This document shows positions 57,522 through 64,000 of a DNA stretch of 64,000 bases, piece after piece. This DNA comes from Tenrec ecaudatus (Eukaryota > Chordata > Mammalia > Afrosoricida > Tenrecidae). Made by a program: the position numbers and the translations under genes. Below the pieces are notes generated by a model, which had not been told where the DNA came from, searched no databases, and saw nothing but the letters and a program-made list of their open reading frames with translations. How positions within the stretch are numbered: position 1 is the stretch's first letter; each line of letters starts with the position of its first letter. The stretch lies in the NCBI RefSeq assembly GCF_050624435.1, contig NC_134540.1, positions 108,219,739-108,283,738 on the forward strand, given 5' to 3'.

Positions 57522-57639
57522 ATCCTTCCACAGCCTAGTATGCCAGGCAGTCAATACCTATCGACTTTGCCAAATGTCCTCCTCCTGAGACTGATTCCCT
57601 CGGATGATGTTTCCATAGTGAGCGAATCATATCACGTTC

Positions 57640-57800
57640 TGTTGCTATCCATCAGGTTTTCATTGGGTAATTTTAGACATGCATCATAAGTTCTTTCTTC
57701 CTAGTCTGTATTAGTCTGGAAGCACTTTTGGAACCTGTCCATCACGGGTGGCATAACTTCCCACATCACAGCATCAAATAAGCGACGATAATACAATAAA
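57640..57800 (-). repeat. RTE-associated repeat, antisense, degenerate
   Basis: ccatcaggttttcattgggt, cttcctagtctgtattagtc, tggaagcacttttggaacct, and cacatcacagcatc. The part from tagtctggaa to catcacagc parallels 41953-42040 at the RTE end (ttagtctggaaactccacta ... cttccagcatcacagcgaca). Confidence 0.5.
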
Positions 57801-58157
57801 CTAACAGAAGGGTATTTAGATATTCTGAAAAAATGAATGCATCACTGAACCTATAAAAAAACGTGATGAAACATTATTTATTTTCTTTTGTGTGTCAGAA
57901 CATTCTATTGTTCTCCAACATGGACAGAAGCCTTACTTTGAAATTGAAGGCTTTGAGTGAGGATGTGTCCCAGATTAGAGAAAGAGGATGTGAGATGAAT
58001 ATAGCCCATATGTTAACCTCCAATATAGAGTATGACCCCTGTCTCATGGATGAGAAAGAACACATGTGTGGGACTTGTGAATGGAGATCCAGGGTACCCC
58101 AGTACACAAGGTACCATATTAAAGTCACTTTCCCTAAAGAGTAGTATATGTGAAATT
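57801..58157. other. intergenic, nothing recognised
   Basis: Open frames on both strands (57863-58144 plus, 57895-58128 minus) overlap. Neither has a family motif. Confidence 0.35.
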
Positions 58158-58228
58158 AGGATATTATACTAATTGAGCTCTGCATATTCCAATGACAAAC
58201 AGAACAGACATTGCTAATCACTTACAGA
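58158..58228 (+). repeat. direct repeat, copy 2
   Basis: Second copy of the 57451-57521 block, spaced about 707 bp. Identical over 39 bp and similar upstream (ggatattatactaattgagc against ggatattagagtaatggagc). Confidence 0.9.
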
Positions 58229-58610
58229 GATTTCTACTGATTGGTTCAGTTGTTTTTTCCATAATGCCTGCTCTTCTGTCTTAAATACTATTGCGATGGA
58301 CTCATTAATGGAATCTTGTTTTAAAGAAAGAGAAAAAGACATGTAGAGAAAAGACAGTGGGATAATCCAAGAAAAATTGGATTATCCCAGGGAGTACACA
58401 GATATGGTAGACAGGCCCTGTCTGCACACCCACTGCAGGACAAGCAGGAGGTTTGTTGGCTAGGAAGCTAAGATGAGTAAGAAGAGTGCAGGTGGTCCAG
58501 GGATGCCTCGAGACTGAGAAGAACGATGGGCAGGTGAGCCCGATGCAGACGGGTTCTGGAAGTCAACAAACGGAAGTGTTAAATTTACTAGCTGACAGAT
58601 GTTGGACATA

Positions 58611-58693
58611 CGAGGGGGTGGCTGCAAAAAGTTTGTGAAAAAACTTCATTGTCTCTTCATTTCATTTTTACATGGCTTTTTGAAGCTCCCTTG
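58611..58693. mobile_element. mariner-type MITE with TA duplication
   Basis: An 83-bp element flanked by TA at 58609-58610 and 58694-58695. Ends cgagggggtggctgcaaaaa and (complement of the right end) caagggagcttcaaaaagcc form imperfect inverted repeats. Non-coding. Its terminal cgaggggg resembles the ends of the mariner at 60109-62911. Confidence 0.8.
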
Positions 58694-58697
58694 TATC

Positions 58698-59010
58698 GCT
58701 TAAACTCTGAGACTCCGTTTTCTCACGGATAAAATGGGTGTGTGAAAAGAATAGAAAGTAGGCTGAACCTTTAGACCTGTGAACGTGCTCAGTACATGAG
58801 ACCCATTGCAATAACTGAAATTTTGAACCAAAAATTAATATTGATAGTAGTTAAAAATCTAATTTCTATGTGAATGAAGGAAAATATCAGGAAAGAAATG
58901 TATTTGACTTCCTTTCTAGAGTTCAATGTTCCAGACCCACTCATTCCGTCTTTTAACACAAACTTCTCAAGCATCTGCTATGCTACTGGCACTGTGCTCG
59001 TTGCTGAACT
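58698..59010. other. intergenic, nothing recognised
   Basis: Short frames on both strands without motifs. Confidence 0.35.
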
Positions 59011-59014
59011 AGGT

Positions 59015-60106
59015 ACCACTGGAGATCAATGGATTAGAACTGAAAACCCAGAAATATAATCAAATGCCCATAGACACCCAATTTTTGAAAAAGAGCTCAA
59101 ATACATTAAATGGGCAAGATGGCCTTTTCAACAAATGTTGCTAGAAAACATTGATCTTCCCCTGTAAAAGAATGAAACAAACCCATGCCTCACATCATGT
59201 ACAAAAACAAACTCAAGGTGGATTAAATACCTAAATATGAACCACATAATTATCAAACCCATAATTAAAAACATTAGGACAAACCTAAGGACCCTAGTAC
59301 AAACCATAAACACATTACCAAATGTAAAGAAAACTAACCACTGTATAGAAGACAAAATAACGTGCTGGGACCCACTGAAAATACGACATTTAAGAGCAAA
59401 TAAAAGAGTTCACCCAAAGAGTCAACAGAGAACCCACAAATTGGGGAAAAATATTCAGTAGTGATACATCAGATTAAAAATTATATATGTATGTAGATAT
59501 ATAGATATATCAGATAAAGGGCTATCTCCAACAACAAAAAAACCCTACAACATCCTAACAAGAAAAATGCAAATAATCCCATCAAAAATGGACATAAGAC
59601 ATGAATAGACAATTTACCAAAGATGACATACAGGCAGCCAACAACCATATAAGGAAATTAACAATAAGAGAAATACAGATTAAAGTAACAATGAAATATC
59701 GCCTCACATCAACATTTTCAGCAAAATTCAATAAAACAGAAAATATATGCTGGAGAAGATGTGAAGAAATATGAACTCTTACCTTGCTGGTGCGACTGTA
59801 AAATTGTGCAAACATTATGGAAATCAATATGACACTTCATTAAACAAATGCAAATCCAAGTAACTTATCCAGAAATCTCTCTTCTAGGAACATACCCTAA
59901 AGAAATTAAGAATATAATGTGAACAGACATATGTACACGTATTTTTATTGCAGCAGTTTCTGCAACAGCGAAAACATGGAAATAACCAAAATCCCAACTA
60001 TCGAGGAATGGATAAACAAGTTCTGATACATTCATAATATGGAACTTTATACATCAACAAAAAATACCTATTTTTAGCACCACACGACATGATCAAGATT
60101 AGAAAA
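59015..60106 (+). mobile_element. old L1 ORF2 C-terminal remnant
   Basis: tggattagaactgaaaaccc, tgggcaagatggccttttca (FNKW-type block), aaactcaaggtggattaaat, gtacaaaccataaacacatt, aataagagaaatacagatta, atatgctggagaagatgtga and ctaggaacataccctaaaga reproduce the order of the ORF2 C-terminus seen in copies A and B. Multiple stops. It carries the mariner that starts at 60109, so it predates that element or its right part is lost. Confidence 0.8.
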
Positions 60107-60375
60107 TACAAGGAGGTACTCAAAAAGAGGGGGGTGGACTCCTCTGGGCAGAACTTTCTTAATATGCATTTTTCATGGTAGGCGAACATCGAGCAACTCC
60201 CTCTGAGTTAGTGCACCCTGTGGCATCTCCTGGGAAGGTTCTCTCTGGTCACAGTGAATTTTTTCATAAAAACAGTTTCACTCAAACATTGTTTTTTGTG
60301 ATAGCCTGTTGAAGAGAACAGCATGTGGCTGTGAAATTTTATTTCCTATTTAGGAAAAATACCACAGAAACTGCG

Positions 60376-60925
60376 ATGTTGAGCAAAGTGTACAAGGACA
60401 ATGCTATGGGAAAAACTCAAGTGTCTGAGTGGTTTTCTCATTTCAAAAAGGTGAAATGTTGACTGGTAACAAACCTCATTCTTCCCAAACAGATGAAAAT
60501 GTGCACAAAATGCATGCATGTGTACTTGAAGACCGACAGTGGACCATTGAAGAGATGGGGAAGTTATCTGAACTATCTTGGTGCTCAGTTAAGTGAATTT
60601 TAATGGAAGATTTCAGAATGAGAAGGCTTGCTGGGAAATGTGTGCCCTGCATTCTGACCAGCAAAAGGAGAATCTACTGGAAACACATGTGCTTCTTTGA
60701 AAGAACAGCTCAGAAGTGAGCCTGACAGTAAACATTGATCAAGGCAGTAAAAGAGGCCATTATCACCTTGCCCAAACAAAGCTAATCAAGTGAATTCAAA
60801 AATCAATGTGAGCGGGATAATGCACATGGAGTTTGTTCCACCAGGTCAGACTGTTAATCAAGCTTTCTATTAGAAGTGCTGAAAAGATAGTCTAACAATG
60901 TGCGACAGAAAAAGACCTATTTGTG
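60376..60925 (+). pseudogene. mariner transposase remnant
   Basis: Mariner transposases bind the inverted repeats with two HTH motifs and cut via a D,D(34)D catalytic core. Here the first HTH (KTQVSEWFSHFKK) is readable. The second region reads in other frames up to the L1 insertion at 60926, and the part around the first catalytic Asp is degenerate. No intact catalytic triad could be traced. The 1-666 copy keeps a better GDETW motif. Confidence 0.8.
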
Positions 60926-62013
60926 CTAGTGGGATAAGAGGAAAGTGAAAGGATATAGAGGAAAGAACTATCAGGCAAAGGACATTTATAGAGGCCTAAA
61001 TACAGCATGTACATATGTAAAAAAATTTACATATAATGATAGGGAAGTAGATCTATGTACATATATTTATATGTTAAGTATTAAGGTAGCAGACAGACAT
61101 TGGATTGGACCTCTACTCAAGTACTCCCTCAACTCAAGAACACTTTGTCCTAATGACCCGGCATTCTGTGATGATCATCTTCCTGAAATGACTGCTGAAG
61201 ACAAAATGGGTGCATAAGCAAATGTGGCAAAGTAAACTGATGGTGCCCAGCTATCAAAACATATAGTGTCTGGGGTCTTAAAATTTTGAAGATAAACAAG
61301 CAGCCATTGAACTGAGAAGCAACAAAATCCACATGGAAGAAGCACACCAGCCTGTGTGATCATGAGGTGTCAATAGGATCAGGTATCAGGCATCAAAGAC
61401 CCAGAACAAAAACAAAAAAAAAAACGTCAATTTGAATGAGGATGGGGCAGAGTGGAGACTCAAAGGCCATCTGTGGACAATTGAACATCCTCACAGAAGG
61501 GTCACAAGGAAGAAAGGAGTCAAGTGCTACTTCTTTACTGCTTGTTCTCCCCACTATCATGACCCCAGTTCTACCTTACAAATCTGGCTAGACCAGAGGA
61601 TGTACACTGGTGTAGATAAGAGCTCGAAACACAGGGACTACACAACAGATAAACCCCTCAAGACCAATAATGAGAGTAGTGACACCAGGAGGGTAAGAGG
61701 ATGGTAGGAGGAGAAAGGGAGAACTGATTGCAATGATCACCATATAACCCCTTCCCAAGGGGATGCAAATAACAGAAAAGTGGGTGAAGGGAGACAGCGT
61801 TTGGTATAAGAGATGAAAAAAAATCATAAATTATTAAGGGTTCATGAAGGAGGATGGGGGGGGGGGAATGAGATCATACCAAGGGCTCAAGTAGAAAAAA
61901 ATGTTTTGAAAATGATGATGGCAACATAAGTACAAATGTGCTTGACACATGGATGGACGTCTGGATTGTGAAGAGTTGTAAGAGACACACATCCCAATAA
62001 AAATGATTTTTTT
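60926..62013 (+). mobile_element. 5'-truncated L1 3'UTR inside mariner
   Basis: Sense 3'UTR modules: gtagatctatgtacatatat, ctactcaagtactccctcaa, ccattgaactgagaagcaac, ctggctagaccagaggatgt and cccaataaaaatgattttt. Flanking duplication aaagacctatttgtg (60911-60925) and aaaggcctgtttgtg (62014-62028), two mismatches, both also mariner sequence. Confidence 0.92.
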
Positions 62014-62347
62014 AAAGGCCTGTTTGTGGCTGATGGGGGACTGGTTTTGCCACTACAACAATGCACCTGCTCATGCAGCCATCTCAGTGCACCAGTGTTT
62101 GCAAAGAACAGTATGCCTTGCCTGCCCCACGCACCTGACCTTGTTCTGTGCAATTTCTTTTTGTTTCCTCCAATGAAGGACATAAAAGGACAGTGATTTG
62201 ATGACTTAGACAAGGTGAAGAAAAAACGAGGGAAGTCTGTCAGCCATTCAAACAGATGAGTTTGACAAATGTTTCCAAGAATGGCATTGCAGATTTGACA
62301 AATGTATTAAGTGTAATGCAAAGTATTTTGAAGGTGATAAGGCTGCT

Positions 62348-62843
62348 GAAGTAGTTAATTTATTGTGCCAACCTGGCCGATAAACACATGTGGGATTAAT
62401 TGAAGGGCGGAGAGATAAATGCCTTGGTAAGCCTCGCCTTCCTAGCTCTCAGGTCTCTTGTTTTGTGATGGTCGGACCAGGGTGCAGCTGCCTTAGCCAG
62501 TACCCTGCTTCAGCTGGCAAGGCTTACTTCCAGAAGCTTCATGGTCCTACCCTGCCCGATGCAGCCCTGAGTGCTGGAGCACCTGTGTGGAGACCGCTGC
62601 AAGGGCTGAGATGCTTACACATTCACTGATTCAGATTTCCTCCTGCAGTCAGCGTCATAGTGAGTTTTGTGAGATGGAGGAGGACTTTGTGGATTGGTGC
62701 CAGACATATGGGTTAATGTTGGCCTTGTGGGCTTGGGCAGCACTGGGTCGGTATGTTTTCTTGATGTGCACTTTATCTTTATATAAAACTCTCTCTTATA
62801 CATTAGTTTCTGTGGATTTGTTTCTCTAAATTACCCAAACACA
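62348..62843 (+). repeat. dispersed repeat (third copy) inside mariner
   Basis: agtagttaatttattgtgcc start, gagatgcttacacattcact, tttatataaaactctctctt and terminal ctaaattacccaaacaca. gctgct on both sides (62342-62347, 62844-62849) may be a short target duplication. Same family as 3494-5275 and 30385-31258. Confidence 0.7.
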
Positions 62844-62913
62844 GCTGCTTTGTAAAAAATTTAAATACATAGCTTTGGAAAAAAAATCTGGATTTTTTTA
62901 GTACCTCCTCGTA

Positions 62914-63084
62914 TGATGGTTAGCAAACTCAGTCGTTGTCACAGTGGTAAATATTTAAGATAGCACGGAATAGATGTGGTTTGTACAACAAAAGACAAGA
63001 CTTTAATGACTGTAAGGAGGCCAGAGATGGGGGTGGAAAAAGAGAGAGGGAAGCATATAACTAGGTGTTATTTTATAATCAAGT
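62914..63084. other. spacer, nothing recognised
   Basis: Short AT-rich spacer. The L1 ORF2 left of the mariner does not clearly continue here. Confidence 0.35.
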
Positions 63085-64000
63085 CTGCTACTCTGGTTTA
63101 ATTGGTGCATTTAATCCATTGACATTTAGTGCCATTATTGATATAGTTGGATTTGCTGCTGTCATTTTGTTGTGTTTTTATTTGGTTTCTTCCCCTCCCC
63201 CTCCAGTGTTTGGTGATTGTATCGGGTCTTTGTTCCTCCTCTTTTTCTGTGTTGTTTTGCGTGCTGCTTCTAAGGTATTGGTTTCTGGCTGGCAGTGTCG
63301 TTCGTGTCTACTACCCTCAAGTTTGCCTGTAGCTGTTTTTTGTTTGGGGGAACAGCTTTATGTAAGTAATTTTTGTAATGCTGGTCTTGTTTTTACAAGT
63401 TCATTTGATTTTTTTCTTGTCTGGATATATCTTCATTTCTCCCCATATTTGAAGGATAATTTAGCTAGATAGAGGATTCTTGGTTACAGGGATTTTTAAT
63501 TTCAGATTTATATATGCATTACCCCTTTGTCTTTTTGCCTTCATCGTTTCTGCTGAGAAGTCTGAGTTTATATTGAACTGTTTTCCTTTGTAGATGACTT
63601 CTTTCTTTCTTACTGTCCTCAAGTTTCCCTCCTTTTCCTTGAAATAAGATATTTTGACTACAATCTGTTGGGAGATTATTCTTTTGGGAACTCTCCTATC
63701 TGGGGTTCTCTTGGCTTATTGAATAACTATTTGCTTTTACTTTGAGATGCTGAAGAAATTTTCTATAATTTCTCAAAATGTTTTCTCTTTAAGTTTTTAG
63801 TTGTTGTTGTTTTTTCTTCTTCTTCGGAGATTTTGATGAGATGTGGCTGTTTCTCTTGATAGAGTCCTACGACATCCTCATGTCTTCTGATTCCTTCACT
63901 GTTTTACTATTTGTTTCTCTCGTCAATTATAGTCAGAGTGTTTGTCTTTGAGCTCACTGATTCATTTTCCTCTTCTTCCATTCCATCCCTGGGGTCTTTT
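63085..64000 (-). mobile_element. L1 remnant (ORF2 start, linker and ORF1), antisense, runs off the window
   Basis: On the minus strand, the complement of gtgcatttaatccattgaca corresponds to the ORF2 start region (a L-N-P-style endonuclease N-terminus). The 63480-64000 part corresponds to ORF1: agctagatagaggattcttg, catcgtttctgctgagaagt (complement of the SAETM block) and the gagctcactgattcattttc coiled-coil start. It is decayed, and of a different and older subfamily than copies A and B, with a longer ORF1-ORF2 linker. The 5' part lies beyond 64000. Confidence 0.75.

Larger units (their letters stand above)
60109..62911 (+). mobile_element. complete mariner transposon, twice interrupted
   Basis: Inverted ends caaggaggtactcaaaaa (60109) and, as complement, cgaggaggtactaaaaaaa (ending 62911), each flanked by a TA (60107-60108, 62912-62913). 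Removing the two internal insertions leaves about 1.2 kb, the normal mariner size. The transposase remnant runs from ATG at 60376 with MLSKVYKDNAMGKTQVSEWF (helix-turn-helix region) to a stop near 60461. Further blocks are broken. Not mobile. Confidence 0.9.

Overview
This is a window of mammalian nuclear DNA built almost entirely from transposable elements. I find no intact host protein gene, no RNA gene and no CRISPR array. Several tRNA-derived SINEs have the AfroSINE layout, and they occur beside RTE/BovB-type LINEs and a long-3'UTR L1 lineage. Together these point to an afrotherian (elephant, tenrec, golden mole, aardvark or relatives). I cannot fix the species without a search.

Layout. 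1-7.7 kb: a mariner remnant, an old L1 tail, AfroSINEs and a three-layer nest (a dispersed repeat split by an L1 tail that itself carries an inverted piece of the same repeat family). 7.76-15.64 kb: a full-length but decayed L1 on the + strand (copy A) with a 13-bp target-site duplication. 16.6-20.4 kb: two more L1 pieces. 20.4-26.2 kb: RTE fragments plus a minus-strand retroviral envelope fragment. 27-33 kb: AfroSINEs and old L1-type 3' ends. 33.6-38.3 kb: a decayed class II (betaretrovirus-like) endogenous retrovirus with a probable LTR, a Lys-type primer-binding site, reverse transcriptase and integrase remnants and envelope remnants. 38.4-44.5 kb: old L1 and RTE, with an L1 tail inside the RTE. 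44.6-54.8 kb: an L1 tail (copy C) split by a young, nearly intact L1 on the - strand (copy B). 55.3-55.8 kb: an RPL23A processed pseudogene. 56-64 kb: AfroSINE, a mariner MITE, old L1 ORF2, and a complete mariner with both ends that has been invaded by an L1 tail and by another repeat.

The most informative element is L1 copy B. Its ORF2 reads through endonuclease, reverse transcriptase and Cys-rich domains with all catalytic residues kept and only one 1-nt deletion. Its ORF1 keeps one frame interrupted by two TGA codons. Its 5'UTR is still a CpG-rich island starting with a YY1-like site. It also shows a 21-bp/7-residue repeat in the ORF1 coiled coil, a ~245-bp tandem duplication in the 3'UTR, and a second L1 3' tail inside its target-site duplication. 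The genes here do not cooperate in a host pathway; the window records successive retrotransposition. I did not find a convincing new biological system, and the notable points concern L1 evolution and nested-insertion order.
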